Shown: piece by piece, positions 31,375 to 42,096 of the stretch
Position numbering within the stretch: position 1 is the stretch's first letter
Layout of the letters: each line of letters opens with the position of its first letter
Source: Actinomycetes bacterium
Lineage (GTDB): Bacteria; Actinomycetota; Acidimicrobiia; Acidimicrobiales; Bog-793
DNA length: 64,000 bases
Reading direction: 5' to 3'
Assembly (NCBI GenBank): GCA_021829645.1
Contig: JAKBPI010000003.1
Coordinates: 43,588-107,587 of the forward strand
Translations under genes and position numbers: made by a program
Notes under the pieces: model-generated
Databases searched by the model: none
The model's input: the letters and a program-made list of their open reading frames with translations, nothing else
Told to the model about the DNA's origin: nothing

Positions 31375-32880
31375 TTAGTATGCTTTTGCAAATATAATAG
31401 GCTTCTTGTATGGTGATTCTTCACCGCACATAATACATTTACCGTTGGTTTCTTCTGCATCAAAAGGTATGCATCTTGGTGTCGCCGCAGAGATTTCTTT
31501 AATATCATCTTCACACTTCTTGTTACCGCAGTGCTCTGCTATCACAAAACCATGTTGGAGCGCTTCGAAAAACTCTTCTTTGGAAGCTACATATTTAGTG
31601 TTTGACAGACGGAATTCTCGTGCTCTTTTGTATAAGTCTGCTCCGAATCGGTGAAGTCCTTCTTTGACTGCCCGGCTCAGTTGATCTATGGCAACAAGTT
31701 GTTTTTCCGAAGTGAGCCGGTTATGTAGGGTAACTAAACCTTTGGATATGTCCCTTTCACCAAATTCGCAGCGCAGGGGAACACCTTTTTGTTCCCATGA
31801 GTTAAATTTAAATCCCGGGGATAGGTATTCCCTGTCGTCGACGTGTGTTCGAATACCGGAAGCTTCCAAGTCGAGACTAAATTGTTCGGCCAGTTGCTTG
31901 ATTTGTGTGTTATCCGGTCCTTTATGAATGGGAACTATGACTACTTGATAAGGTGCCAGCTTGGGTGGAAGGATGAGTCCCCTGTCGTCTCCGTGAGACA
32001 TGATAATGGCACCTATTAGTCTGGTGCTCATTCCCCAAGAGGTGGTGTAACAGTAACGTAAGTCCCCCTCTTTTGATTGATAAGAGATGTTGAAAGCCTT
32101 GGAAAAGTTAGTGCCCAAGTAATGTGAGGTGGCTGCCTGCAATGCCTTACCGTCGCGCATCATGGCTTCGAGACTATAAGTGTTGAGAGCGCCGGCAAAA
32201 CGTTCTCCGGGTGTTTTTTCTCCCATAACAGGCGACAAAAGGGCCACTTCATCTGCTATTTCACGATAGAAATCGAGGGCAGTCATTACTTCTTCTCGGG
32301 CATCTTTTTCGCTGGCGTGAGCCGTATGCCCCTCCTGCCAGAGAAATTCCGTTGTTCTGAGAAAAAGTCTTGGTCTCATTTCCCATCTAACGACATTGGC
32401 CCATTGGTTGAGCTTGAGTGGCAGGTCGCGATAGGAGTCGATCCAATTGGACATCATTTCGCCTATAACCGTCTCTGAAGTAGGTCTTACGACGAGCGGC
32501 TCTTCAAGCTGCTTTCCCCCGGCGTGTGTAACGACGGCAAGTTCTGGCGAGAAACCTTCTACGTGTTCGGCTTCTCTTTTTAGGTATTCTTCTGGTATGA
32601 AAAGAGGGAAGTAGGCGTTTTGGTGGCCGGTAGCTTTAATTCTGGAATCAAGTTCGCTCTGCAGCAATTCCCAGATGCGGTAGCCATAAGGTCTGATTAC
32701 CATGGTGCCGCGTACAGGTCCGCGATCGGCAAGCTCTGCTTTTTGTACGATCTCGTTATACCAAGCGGAAAAATCCTGACTTTGTGGTGTGATGGCAAGT
32801 TCGTCAGCGCGCGCCATAGAGTCCTCCCATTTCGAATCTTCCGCCTGCCTAGGTGGTGATAGATGATTATAGTAGAGCAA
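31375..32880 (-). CDS. proS: Prolyl-tRNA synthetase, eukaryotic/archaeal-like type; start probably at internal MARADELAITPQSQDF
   Basis: VRGTMVIRPYGYRIWELLQ, VVRPTSETVIGEMM, RLFLRTTEFLWQEGHTAHAS; C-terminal Cys-rich domain. Confidence 0.92.
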   Translation of the reverse strand: MLYYNHLSPPRQAEDSKWEDSMARADELAITPQSQDFSAWYNEIVQKAELADRGPVRGTMVIRPYGYRIWELLQSELDSRIKATGHQNAYFPLFIPEEYLKREAEHVEGFSPELAVVTHAGGKQLEEPLVVRPTSETVIGEMMSNWIDSYRDLPLKLNQWANVVRWEMRPRLFLRTTEFLWQEGHTAHASEKDAREEVMTALDFYREIADEVALLSPVMGEKTPGERFAGALNTYSLEAMMRDGKALQAATSHYLGTNFSKAFNISYQSKEGDLRYCYTTSWGMSTRLIGAIIMSHGDDRGLILPPKLAPYQVVIVPIHKGPDNTQIKQLAEQFSLDLEASGIRTHVDDREYLSPGFKFNSWEQKGVPLRCEFGERDISKGLVTLHNRLTSEKQLVAIDQLSRAVKEGLHRFGADLYKRAREFRLSNTKYVASKEEFFEALQHGFVIAEHCGNKKCEDDIKEISAATPRCIPFDAEETNGKCIMCGEESPYKKPIIFAKAY

Positions 32881-32924
32881 AACAAGAAGGCATTTTATTT
32901 ATGCTCTATTATTCGAATGAAGAT

Positions 32925-32964
32925 TGCCGGTGTCTTTGCAGCAAGCTAAGCAAAGACACCGGCA
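32925..32964. terminator. 15-bp perfect intergenic hairpin, no T-tract
   Basis: TGCCGGTGTCTTTGC / GCAAAGACACCGGCA. Confidence 0.6.
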
Positions 32965-32984
32965 TAATAGATTGCGGCTAAGTT

Positions 32985-34724
32985 CTATTTTTTATTCAAC
33001 GCTGGACGCAATCCCGGAGGGGTGTGTCTTCCGGGTAACGTGGAATAAGCCACTCCGGTGTGGGAGGGATCGGCGTGGAACATGGCCCATCCCGGAGTTT
33101 CTCCCTGAGGCAAGTTGTTGATACGGTAAGCGATCAGTTGTCCGGTCTTGTGAAAAGCCTCGGGTCCGCCGCAAGCCTCAAAGACTTCCCAATCCGGCGT
33201 TTTTAGAGTTTTCCCCACGTTGGCCACGGCTACCGAGTTGTACACTCTGCAGCCATAATTGATGACTGCCGGGGAGGATGCGTCATTCGTGCCAAAAAGG
33301 AAAGATCCGTTTTCACCGGCGATCGGATAAAGTCCGTTCGGGGATCCCACCAATACGTCATTCCACTTGTTTCCGGTCAGTGGAACTAGGACCGGGGAGG
33401 AAAGAGCCGTGGGACCGATGAGGGATTTAGCCCATTCTTGTTTACCAGAGGCGCTGAAGGCATATACCATCGAGGAATTATTGTAGAAGCAACTGCTTTC
33501 TTTGGAACCGTTGCATGCCCAAGAAGTGGTTACCACAGAAGGCTGACCGGTGGAGTTGATAACACCGATAGCCGGTGAGCCGGCTGCCGGACCGGCTGTT
33601 TTGGCTTGCCAAAGTTCGCGACCGCTAACTGCATTGAACGCGAAGACATAATCTGTATCACTTGTGAAAGGCTGTTCGTACCAGCTGGTCCCTACGACAA
33701 GTGTCGGGATGTGGTTAAGGATACCGATGGCCGGACTGGACCAAATGGACTGTGTCATACAGTCAAACCAAACCCTGTCAAGTCCCGGTCCTATGGCCTG
33801 TGTGTCCGGGTTTTGAGCGGCGTTTGACCATCTGTATTCTGCCACGAAACCGCCAAAGCACTTCTTTGTGCCGCCGGCATAAGTTCTGCCTGAAGCGTCA
33901 CTGCCCAGGAAAATTGAATCCTCTCTTTGTCCGGGAAGTCGATAGAGCACCGGAGAAGACCAAACGGTATCGGCGTTGTCATAGGCAAAACCCAGTTCTT
34001 GTCCGCGGGAGTTGAGTACATAGATTTTGTGATCCCATGAGCCAAATATGATTTGGTTCTGGTTGTTACCCAAAATGTCACCTACGGCAGCGCTGGAAAT
34101 GGCGCCTATGGCGGTTCCTGTAACACCGGGCAAAGAAAATACCCAGCGCCTTTTACCCGTGATCGTAAAAGCTTCGACTTCTCCTACCGTGTCACTTACC
34201 CAAGGAGATCCGGAGGAAACTATTATGGTAGGAGGTCTTTTTTTGCCGTTAAGCCAGGCTATGGTGGGACTTGACTCGATGGCTACGCTTTGTCCTGGAC
34301 CAGCTGCCAGTCGCTGGGGCCAACCCGGCATTTCTTGTCCGGTTGCGCCGTTTACCACATAGACGTAACCGTTTTCTGCTCCAACCGCCACAACGGTCTT
34401 ACCTTTGTAGAAAGCCACCGAAGGAGAACTTTGGGCCACGTAACCTACGGAGCCTCTCGTGACCAGTGAGTCGTCCCACACCGGTGCGGGCCAAGTTACG
34501 TTAACCTGTGAAGGCTCCTCTCTTTTTTTTGAAGCGGTCTTGGCGCTTTGATGTCCGTTTACGGAGGCCAAAGCCTGTGGTGCCGTCAATGCACTGGCGG
34601 CAAAAGTGGCACCGAGGGCTACAACGATAGCCAAGGATATACTTTTTTGCCGGAGTTTATTAAATAGAAAAAAGATTTTAGACATTTGACTCTTTCTTTT
34701 GTGCTTATAGGTAAGTAACGACAA
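32985..34724 (-). CDS. Secreted PQQ-like beta-propeller protein
   Basis: Signal-like N-terminus and repeated VVNGATGQEMPGWPQ / VYAFSASGKQEWAKSL blades; start may be internal. Confidence 0.75.
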   Translation of the reverse strand: MSLLTYKHKRKSQMSKIFFLFNKLRQKSISLAIVVALGATFAASALTAPQALASVNGHQSAKTASKKREEPSQVNVTWPAPVWDDSLVTRGSVGYVAQSSPSVAFYKGKTVVAVGAENGYVYVVNGATGQEMPGWPQRLAAGPGQSVAIESSPTIAWLNGKKRPPTIIVSSGSPWVSDTVGEVEAFTITGKRRWVFSLPGVTGTAIGAISSAAVGDILGNNQNQIIFGSWDHKIYVLNSRGQELGFAYDNADTVWSSPVLYRLPGQREDSIFLGSDASGRTYAGGTKKCFGGFVAEYRWSNAAQNPDTQAIGPGLDRVWFDCMTQSIWSSPAIGILNHIPTLVVGTSWYEQPFTSDTDYVFAFNAVSGRELWQAKTAGPAAGSPAIGVINSTGQPSVVTTSWACNGSKESSCFYNNSSMVYAFSASGKQEWAKSLIGPTALSSPVLVPLTGNKWNDVLVGSPNGLYPIAGENGSFLFGTNDASSPAVINYGCRVYNSVAVANVGKTLKTPDWEVFEACGGPEAFHKTGQLIAYRINNLPQGETPGWAMFHADPSHTGVAYSTLPGRHTPPGLRPALNKK

Positions 34725-34725
34725 C

Positions 34726-34761
34726 TTACGGCATATGTTTCACAACAAACATATGCCGTAA
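34726..34761. terminator. 15-bp perfect intergenic hairpin, no T-tract
   Basis: TTACGGCATATGTTT / AAACATATGCCGTAA downstream of asd. Confidence 0.55.
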
Positions 34762-34842
34762 TCCTATCATGAGGAATTATTGCCGTCAGATTTGGCATGG
34801 AAATTCTGCGAGTTAAGCTGGAACGATGAAAAGTGACAGGCT

Positions 34843-35865
34843 TTAGCCCTGACGAGCCAGCTCTTCAGCTATTTGAACGGTGTTTAAAGCCGCTCCTTTT
34901 CTCAGATTGTCACCTGTCAAGAACATGGCCAAACCGTTCTCTACCGTAGCATCTCGTCGAATGCGCCCTACGAAAGTGGGATTTTTGCCGGCCGCCATAA
35001 GGGGCGTAGGAATATCGGCCAGAACTACTGATCTGGCATTGGTCAGCAGTTCTTTGGCAGTTTCCGGATCCAAGTCATTTTGCAATTCCAAATGCAGAGA
35101 CAGAGAGTGTCCCGTAAAAACCGGTACCCGAACACAGGTGCAGTCAACCAGCAATTCGGGCAAACCCAGTATTTTCCGGCTTTCATTGCGCCACTTCTGT
35201 TCTTCGTCGGTTTCCCCACTGCCATCAGAGGCAAGAGCACCGGCAAAAGGGACCACGTTATAAGCTATAGGGGCTTTAAAAGTCTCGGGCGTGATGGTGT
35301 CGGCTGATTCACCGGAAAAAGTAAGCAGGGCTGCATTGTCACCCAAGGCCTCAATTTGTTCGCTCAGTTCTTTTACTCCTGCCACCCCTGCTCCGGATAC
35401 GGCCTGGAAACTGGTGACGATAACTCTTTTGATACCTACCGCATCTCTAACGGGAGCCAGTACAGGCATAGCAATCATCGTTGTGCAGTTGGGATTTGCC
35501 ACTATGTTTTTTTTGATCTTTTTTAGGTCTTCCGGGTTTACCTCCGGAACGACGAGGGGAACCTCGTCATCCATTCTCCAAGCCGAAGAGTTGTCTATGA
35601 CGATAGCCCCGGCTTTCCCCACTGCCGGAGCAAGTTCGAGAGAGGCAGCTTTCCCACATGAAAACAGAGCTACATCTATACCGCTGTAGTCACCGCTGTA
35701 GGAGTCCTCGACGACAATCTCTTCACCTTGAAAAGAGAGTTTTTTCCCCGCAGACTTTGGAGAGGCGAACAGCCTGAGTTCGTCTATCTTGAGGTTTGAT
35801 TCCGCCAAAATATTGATCATCACGGAGCCCACCTGACCGGTGGCTCCAAATATAGCCATTTTCAT
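34843..35865 (-). CDS. asd: Aspartate-semialdehyde dehydrogenase
   Basis: GATGQVGSVMI, ANPNCTTM, QAVSGAG motifs. Confidence 0.93.
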   Translation of the reverse strand: MKMAIFGATGQVGSVMINILAESNLKIDELRLFASPKSAGKKLSFQGEEIVVEDSYSGDYSGIDVALFSCGKAASLELAPAVGKAGAIVIDNSSAWRMDDEVPLVVPEVNPEDLKKIKKNIVANPNCTTMIAMPVLAPVRDAVGIKRVIVTSFQAVSGAGVAGVKELSEQIEALGDNAALLTFSGESADTITPETFKAPIAYNVVPFAGALASDGSGETDEEQKWRNESRKILGLPELLVDCTCVRVPVFTGHSLSLHLELQNDLDPETAKELLTNARSVVLADIPTPLMAAGKNPTFVGRIRRDATVENGLAMFLTGDNLRKGAALNTVQIAEELARQG

Positions 35866-35988
35866 AATATAGATATCATACCTGGTTGCAAGTAAGTCAA
35901 ATACTGCAATTGCGATAAAGGCACGATGTCAGTGACGGATTGAGAAAGGCCAATCTCATAGCAGGGATATTTTTTGCTGTGAGATACT

Positions 35989-37200
35989 TTACTGATCGAG
36001 GTTGAAAGCTTTGTGCAAAGCTTTTACCGCCGTTTCGGCATTGTCCCTCCTCACCATGCAAGATATCCTGATGGGAGAAGTGGAAATCATTTCGATGTTG
36101 ATTCCAAGTTTGGCAAGTTCTTCAAACATCGTTGCTGTTACACCGGGGTTTGTTTTCATACCGGCCCCTATCAGGGACACCTGTGCCACGTTCTCGTCTA
36201 TTGAAACGTTGTCGGCTCCGATTACCGGTGCTATTTGAGTAGCTATTTCTACGGCTGCCGCCACGTCGGTTTTGGGTACCGTAAAGGATATGTCCGTGGT
36301 GCCGGCCTGTGAAATATTCTGAACGATCATATCCACATTAATGGCTTTGTCCGCTAAACCTCTGAAAAGCGAAGCGGCTATACCGGGTTGGTCCGGCACC
36401 CCCGTTATGGTGAGCTTGGCGGCCGAAACGTCGCTCGTTACTGCTGAAACTATGGGTTGTTCCATCTCTTTATTCTCCTCGTTTACTAAAGTTCCCGGTT
36501 CCCACGTGAAGCTGGATCTGACTTCCAGCACCACGTTGTGATTTCTCGCAAATTCCACTGAGCGCAAAGCTAACACCTTGCCTCCGGTTGCTGCTATCTC
36601 CAGCATTTCTTCAAAAGATACGTGCTTTAGCTTTTTGGCTTCCGGTACGACCCGGGGATCTGCGCTAAAGACACCGGAAACGTCGGTGTAAATTTCGCAT
36701 TTATCAGCGCCCAGAGCTGCTGCCAAAGCGACTGCTGTGGTATCTGAGCCCCCTCTGCCCAGAGTGGTGACGTCGTTACCTGTGGACACTCCTTGGAATC
36801 CGGCAACGACCGGTATCACTCCCTGTGCCAGAGCGTCTTTTAGTCTGTCGGGCTTTATTTCCAGTATTTTTGCCTTAGTGTGGATGGTGTCGGTAATGAT
36901 ACCGGCCTGGCTGCCCGTAAACGAGGCCGATTTGATGCCCAAATCAGCCAAAGCCATACACAAAAGGGCCATGGAAATTCGTTCACCGGCGGTGAGTAAC
37001 ATGTCCAATTCTCTTCCCGGATGAATGCCGCTCACGTCTTGGGCCAGTCTGATCAAGTTGTCGGTAGTTTTCCCCATAGCGCTTACAACGGCAACTACCT
37101 GCTCTTTTTGTGAAGTTCTAGCAATATGATCGGCCACTTCTTTGATGCGGTCAGCATCGGCTACGGAAGTTCCTCCAAATTTTTGTACAGTTAAGCTCAT
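35989..37200 (-). CDS. lysC: Aspartate kinase
   Basis: [32 protein letters not shown], tandem ACT domains. Confidence 0.95.
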   Translation of the reverse strand: MSLTVQKFGGTSVADADRIKEVADHIARTSQKEQVVAVVSAMGKTTDNLIRLAQDVSGIHPGRELDMLLTAGERISMALLCMALADLGIKSASFTGSQAGIITDTIHTKAKILEIKPDRLKDALAQGVIPVVAGFQGVSTGNDVTTLGRGGSDTTAVALAAALGADKCEIYTDVSGVFSADPRVVPEAKKLKHVSFEEMLEIAATGGKVLALRSVEFARNHNVVLEVRSSFTWEPGTLVNEENKEMEQPIVSAVTSDVSAAKLTITGVPDQPGIAASLFRGLADKAINVDMIVQNISQAGTTDISFTVPKTDVAAAVEIATQIAPVIGADNVSIDENVAQVSLIGAGMKTNPGVTATMFEELAKLGINIEMISTSPIRISCMVRRDNAETAVKALHKAFNLDQ

Positions 37201-37242
37201 ATTGATCCAATTTACTTCTTTAAACCGAGTATTTTCTTAGAT

Positions 37243-38160
37243 ATGCCAAGTGAAAAAAGAGAACGACAAAGGGCCTACCGGCAACAAAAGGTTGCCCAAC
37301 AGACCAAGCAAGTCAAAAGAACCAAAAGACTCAAGCAAATAGGCGGTCTAATTGTAATAGTGGGAGTTGTTATAGGTATGGTGGCGTTGTTTTCCAACAG
37401 CTCCTCCACTACTACTGCTTCTTCAGTGACGACTACTACGCCGACAACAACCGCTTTGTCGACTACAACCGCGGCATCTTCCGGAACGACTACCACTGCT
37501 ACTCCGTCCACAACCCTCAGTGCTCCAAGCGTACCTATAACGGCTCCGGCGTCTTCTACTCCAGTCGCGCCGACTTGTCCGCCCGCAACTCAAATAGGTG
37601 CAGCACACAGGGTTATTCACTTTACAAAAGCCCCTCCTCTCTGTATTTCGCCTAAAGGCACTTATTATGCCGATGTGCAGACGGATGCCGGAACGTTCAC
37701 AATCCGGATGAACGCCGCCCAGTCTTTGGCCGCCGTCAACAATTTTGTTTTCTTGGCAAGGTACCGTTATTATGACGGGGTCATTTTCCAAAGAGTCATC
37801 CCCGGTTTTGCCGTACAGGGCGGAGACCCCACCGGTACCGGATCCGGCGGTCCGGGATATGAGTTTACAGGCAACACCCCTGCCAAGTCCTGCGAAGCAA
37901 AAAGTGACTGCTACCCCATAGGATCGGTAGCTATGGCCAATACCGGGTCGCCGACTACGAACGGCAGTCAGTTCTTTATCGTGGTGGGCAAATCCGGTGA
38001 AGGGCTTCCTCCCAACTACACACTTTTTGGCAATGTCATTTCGGGTATGAACGTGGTGCAAAAAATAGCTTCGGAAGGGAACTCCAACCCACAGGCAAAT
38101 GGTATGCCGCCAAAAAAGACTTATTATATGATGAGCGTGACGATAAGCCAGTATAAGTAA
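37243..38160 (+). CDS. Membrane-anchored cyclophilin-type peptidyl-prolyl isomerase
   Basis: VNNFVFLARYRYYDGVIFQRVIPGFAVQGGDPTGTGSGGPGYEF, TM + Thr-rich linker. Confidence 0.9.
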   Translation: MPSEKRERQRAYRQQKVAQQTKQVKRTKRLKQIGGLIVIVGVVIGMVALFSNSSSTTTASSVTTTTPTTTALSTTTAASSGTTTTATPSTTLSAPSVPITAPASSTPVAPTCPPATQIGAAHRVIHFTKAPPLCISPKGTYYADVQTDAGTFTIRMNAAQSLAAVNNFVFLARYRYYDGVIFQRVIPGFAVQGGDPTGTGSGGPGYEFTGNTPAKSCEAKSDCYPIGSVAMANTGSPTTNGSQFFIVVGKSGEGLPPNYTLFGNVISGMNVVQKIASEGNSNPQANGMPPKKTYYMMSVTISQYK

Positions 38161-38176
38161 TAATAATTAATAGCGA

Positions 38177-38746
38177 GTGAAAGACGGTATAACAGTGTCC
38201 GGCAGTGAAGAACTGGGTACATTTCCCAAACAGCAGAAGTTTGATTCCTATCCCGAGATGGCAATAGATCCCGACAAAATATATACGGCTGTTATCAAGA
38301 CCAACAAAGGTGAGATGAAAGCCGTATTGGATGCAGCCAACGCGCCTAAGACCGTAAACAATTTTGTCTTTCTTGCCAGACATCAGTACTACCACGACGT
38401 TGTCTTTCATCGGATCATCCCCGGTTTTGTCGTACAGGGCGGAGACCCCACCGGTACCGGATCCGGCGGACCCGGCTATCGCTTCGAAGACGAACTGCCT
38501 CTTCCCGGACGATACGAAATCGGCTCTTTGGCGATGGCTAATGCAGGTCCTGATACCAACGGAAGCCAGTTTTTTATAGTTTCTGGATCGAGCGGAGTGT
38601 CATTGCCACCCCTGTATGCTCTTTTCGGCAAAGTGATCAGCGGTTTAGAAGTCTTAAAAAATATAGATAGCCTGGGCTCTTCTTCTGGCAGACCGAAAGA
38701 AAAGATTTTCATGGAGAGCGTAGTTATTATGGAGAGCGCCGGTTAA
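38177..38746 (+). CDS. Cyclophilin-type peptidyl-prolyl isomerase
   Basis: VNNFVFLARHQYYHDVVFHRIIPGFVVQGGDPTGTGSGGPGYRFEDE. Confidence 0.92.
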   Translation: MKDGITVSGSEELGTFPKQQKFDSYPEMAIDPDKIYTAVIKTNKGEMKAVLDAANAPKTVNNFVFLARHQYYHDVVFHRIIPGFVVQGGDPTGTGSGGPGYRFEDELPLPGRYEIGSLAMANAGPDTNGSQFFIVSGSSGVSLPPLYALFGKVISGLEVLKNIDSLGSSSGRPKEKIFMESVVIMESAG

Positions 38747-38782
38747 TTGCCTAGGCCGTAAGGAAGGTTTAGAGGCAGCAGG

Positions 38783-39532
38783 TTAGGCGATTAACGACTC
38801 CAAGTCTTCTACGCCAATCTCCCGGGATGAAATATAGGTAAGTACCGAATCTGCGTGCTTACCTTCGATATGCCATGACCCATCGGGTTCCCTGATGAGT
38901 GCCGTTTGCTCAGGGAGGGCGACAACTGCACAGTTGCGGGGGGCAAGTGTGATTGTCCTCTGTAGCTTGGCATCTAAGACGCCGACAAAATGAGGGTAAA
39001 TAGCAATGTTGGTTACCGCTCCGAGTCCTACGCTGAAAGCACCCCCTCGCGGGTCTATCATCGGGTCGGTGAGTACCATGGCGCCTGCCGAACTGCCAGC
39101 CAAAATGGCACCGGCTTGCCAAGCCGTCATCATGGCGTCAAAGGCCGGCGATAACTTGAAAACAGATCGTAAATGCAGTGGGGATCCGCCTGCTATATAG
39201 ATAAATTTAGCCGTTGCAATTTGATTTATAAATGTTTCAGAAAATGCATCTTCGCGGCGAAGGATAGGGCATTCTTCTGTTTCAGCTGATATGGACGCAA
39301 ACCAGAGTTTTGCATTTTTAAAAACCAAATCAGGCTGTTCATAAGCCGCGGCTGTGGGTAAAATTAGAACTTTGATCTCTGATTGGGAAGACTTTTTATT
39401 CTGGATGCTTTTGGAGTTCAATTTTAGTCTTGTGACCAAGTCAAAATCGAAGTCGCAACCGGTTTGCCACTCTTGGCCGCCTACAAGTACTAAAGGTCCT
39501 ATAAAAGGTGCTTCTTCTATATATTTTTGCAT
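38783..39532 (-). CDS. Peptidase S51/cyanophycinase-like protein
   Basis: IYIAGGSPLHL and AGSSAGAMVLTD nucleophile motif. Confidence 0.7.
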   Translation of the reverse strand: MQKYIEEAPFIGPLVLVGGQEWQTGCDFDFDLVTRLKLNSKSIQNKKSSQSEIKVLILPTAAAYEQPDLVFKNAKLWFASISAETEECPILRREDAFSETFINQIATAKFIYIAGGSPLHLRSVFKLSPAFDAMMTAWQAGAILAGSSAGAMVLTDPMIDPRGGAFSVGLGAVTNIAIYPHFVGVLDAKLQRTITLAPRNCAVVALPEQTALIREPDGSWHIEGKHADSVLTYISSREIGVEDLESLIA

Positions 39533-39695
39533 AATATCACCACTAATATTTTATAAAAAGCAACATCTATAGACTACCGTATTTATTTATGTGTTGCATT
39601 CTTGAAAAGAAAGTTTTTGCTATCGGGAAGAGTTATAGTGCTGAAATATGCTAGAGATAGGCTATTTATCTGCTATGTAATCTATAGGAGAATCG

Positions 39696-39737
39696 TTGTT
39701 ACTATATTATTTGCATGTACAAATAATATAGTAACAA
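39696..39737. terminator. 18-bp perfect AT-rich hairpin, no T-tract
   Basis: TTGTTACTATATTATTTG / CAAATAATATAGTAACAA. Confidence 0.5.
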
Positions 39738-39812
39738 AAGCACTTTTGACTATCTGTTCTCTAATCGGATCAGTAGTAAGTATTTTTATAAATTTAGTAA
39801 TAACTTGTTAGG

Positions 39813-40598
39813 TTAACCAAGTGATCCTTTTAGTAATGTGCCGATCCCGTATGTAACCGCACCTGTGATCGCACAAACCAAGAGCTGTCTGAATGCCGAA
39901 AAAACAGCACCCTTATCGGTTATTTTACCTAATATGAACCCTACTGACAAAGCTGCCACTACAGCCAGCGCTACGCTTATCAGTACGTCTGCTTGGGAAG
40001 CATTGCCGGTCAAAAAAGGAATAAGAGGTATGATAGCTCCGAGCGCAAAAGAGAAAAAGGAGGCGATAGCGGCTTGCCAGGGAGACCCTAGGGAATCAGC
40101 GTCTATGCCCAGTTCTTCTTTGGCATGGGTATCCAGAGCAAGTTGAGGATCGGCCATTATCGCTTCACTGAGCTGTTCTGCCAGTTCAGGAGAGAGTCCC
40201 CGTTTTCTATAGAGCGCTTTTAGCTCTTCTGTTTCGTATTTTGGGTTTAGTTCAAGCTCTCTTTTTTCCACTGCGAGTTCTCGCTCAAATCCTTCTTTTT
40301 GGATTTGCATAGAAATCAGCTCACCGGCACCCATCGAAAAAGATCCCCCGAGAAGTCCTATGATGCCAGCGAGGCGCACCACCCCGTGAGCGGGGTAAGC
40401 ACCGGCTGCCCCAAGCACAAGCGATAAATTGGAAACAAGTCCGTCGCTGATGCCAAAGACGGCAGCCCTGAGAGACCCTCCCCTTAGATCGCGATGGACG
40501 TGTACGGGATTTGGATGTCCGGATTTTTCTATCGCGGCAGCTGTCGATTCTGTTTTATTTGTTCGTATTTGCAAAATGTTTTTCACATAGATAAACAT
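39813..40598 (-). CDS. VIT1/CCC1-family transporter
   Basis: RDLRGGSLRAAVFGISDGLVSNLSLVLGAAGA, GGSFSMGAGELISM. Confidence 0.88.
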   Translation of the reverse strand: MFIYVKNILQIRTNKTESTAAAIEKSGHPNPVHVHRDLRGGSLRAAVFGISDGLVSNLSLVLGAAGAYPAHGVVRLAGIIGLLGGSFSMGAGELISMQIQKEGFERELAVEKRELELNPKYETEELKALYRKRGLSPELAEQLSEAIMADPQLALDTHAKEELGIDADSLGSPWQAAIASFFSFALGAIIPLIPFLTGNASQADVLISVALAVVAALSVGFILGKITDKGAVFSAFRQLLVCAITGAVTYGIGTLLKGSLG

Positions 40599-40690
40599 AC
40601 AGCGCCAATGTCGTTGTGAGTCATCATTTTAAGTAACTTTATGATATCAACAGGTGTATTTAGGTAAACAAAGCACTTTGGTGTTCCCTA

Positions 40691-41992
40691 CTATACTTTT
40701 AGCAGTAAAAGTCCTCCCAAAGCAGCCAAGAAAGCCGGCAATGCAACCTTCCAGGCATATTTGAGGTAGTCGGTGCCCGATACGTTGACATCTAGACGCC
40801 TGAGGGTCGTGAGCCAAAGCATAACCGCCAGAGAGCCGCCCGGAAGGAACAAGGAGCCAATGTCGGTGCCCACCAATATAGCCCAGACGGCGTTGAGACG
40901 GTGCTTTCCCAAGGCAACCGCAAATCCAAGAGTTGAAGGAAGGTTGTTGGCCAAGTCAGAAAAGATACCTGATAAAACACCTGTCCTAATTGTCGCAAGG
41001 TTAGAGCTCACAGACAGCAGTCTCGAGAAGTGAACATAGAATTCAAAAGAAGATGCCAGAATAGCCAAGGACAGTACGTTGATGGCTATGCGCAGAGGAA
41101 CGTGACGCCAAGGCACGTTTTTGGTCACGATCATCAAAATGATATCTGCACACAGAGCTACTTCCCAGGGAGATCCTCCCACGAGAGGTATGAATGTGAA
41201 CCCCGCCGCTGCCAATATACAAACGATACTTCCGAGCAGTAAAACCGATTGTTTATTCAGTGGTCCGGTATTTTGGCTGCTATCTCTTGCCAAGTGAAGA
41301 GAAGCTACGTCAGGGGGGTGTAGATCAGAGGGCTTTTCAGACCTGGTTTTTACTTTTGTGAGTTGGGGATAAGAAATGCGGTAAAAAAAGTATCCTACCG
41401 CTACTGCCAAGATGCCCGAGAGTCCCAGGTGCTCTAAAAAGTTGGTTGCGCTTAAGTCGAATTTTGAAGTCATTATCAAATTGGTCACGTTAGAGATAGG
41501 TAAAAATAAAGAAGCTATGCCTGACAGCAGGGCTGGTTGGATGGCAATGGCCAGCGGGGGCAACTGCTTTTTTCTGGCTATCCCCACATAGATGGGGGTC
41601 AGCAGAACGACGGCAGTGTCTAAATTTAAAGTGGCCGTGACAATTGACGCCAGTATCCATAATATAAATAGGCCATGCTGCCTTCTCAGTACCTCAGAAG
41701 CTATAAGAGAAAAAAAGCCGAGCTTATCTAAAAGTATGCTCAGCGGAACAGCGCAGAGTACAAAAAGGATGGGGCCGCCAAGAGGAGAAACGGCATTTTC
41801 TGAGCGAGTATTGTTGATTAAGTGAAAACCTACGGTGAGAGCTGCCAAGACCGCCGGCAAAAAGAGCAGAATAGATTTGGCGATAAGTAAGATCTTTCTG
41901 TCCTTATGATATCTATCCAAAGAAGCATCAGAGAATAGCAAAGCAACAACAGCGGCAATGAGAAAAAGTATCGCAAAGATTTGATGGGTCAT
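40691..41992 (-). CDS. ArsB/NhaD-like anion permease
   Basis: Multiple TM segments; NLDTAVVLLTPIYVGIARK, LPISNVTNLIM, NNLPSTLGFAVAL, GTDIGSLFLPGGSLA. Confidence 0.75.
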   Translation of the reverse strand: MTHQIFAILFLIAAVVALLFSDASLDRYHKDRKILLIAKSILLFLPAVLAALTVGFHLINNTRSENAVSPLGGPILFVLCAVPLSILLDKLGFFSLIASEVLRRQHGLFILWILASIVTATLNLDTAVVLLTPIYVGIARKKQLPPLAIAIQPALLSGIASLFLPISNVTNLIMTSKFDLSATNFLEHLGLSGILAVAVGYFFYRISYPQLTKVKTRSEKPSDLHPPDVASLHLARDSSQNTGPLNKQSVLLLGSIVCILAAAGFTFIPLVGGSPWEVALCADIILMIVTKNVPWRHVPLRIAINVLSLAILASSFEFYVHFSRLLSVSSNLATIRTGVLSGIFSDLANNLPSTLGFAVALGKHRLNAVWAILVGTDIGSLFLPGGSLAVMLWLTTLRRLDVNVSGTDYLKYAWKVALPAFLAALGGLLLLKV

Positions 41993-42096
41993 GGCACAGT
42001 GCTTTTTAGATCTCTGTATATAAAATTTGCTATTTTTTTACCCCTAGTTTACTCAGAGCTTATCATTACGTTATCCTAACAAGTCATTATTATAAC

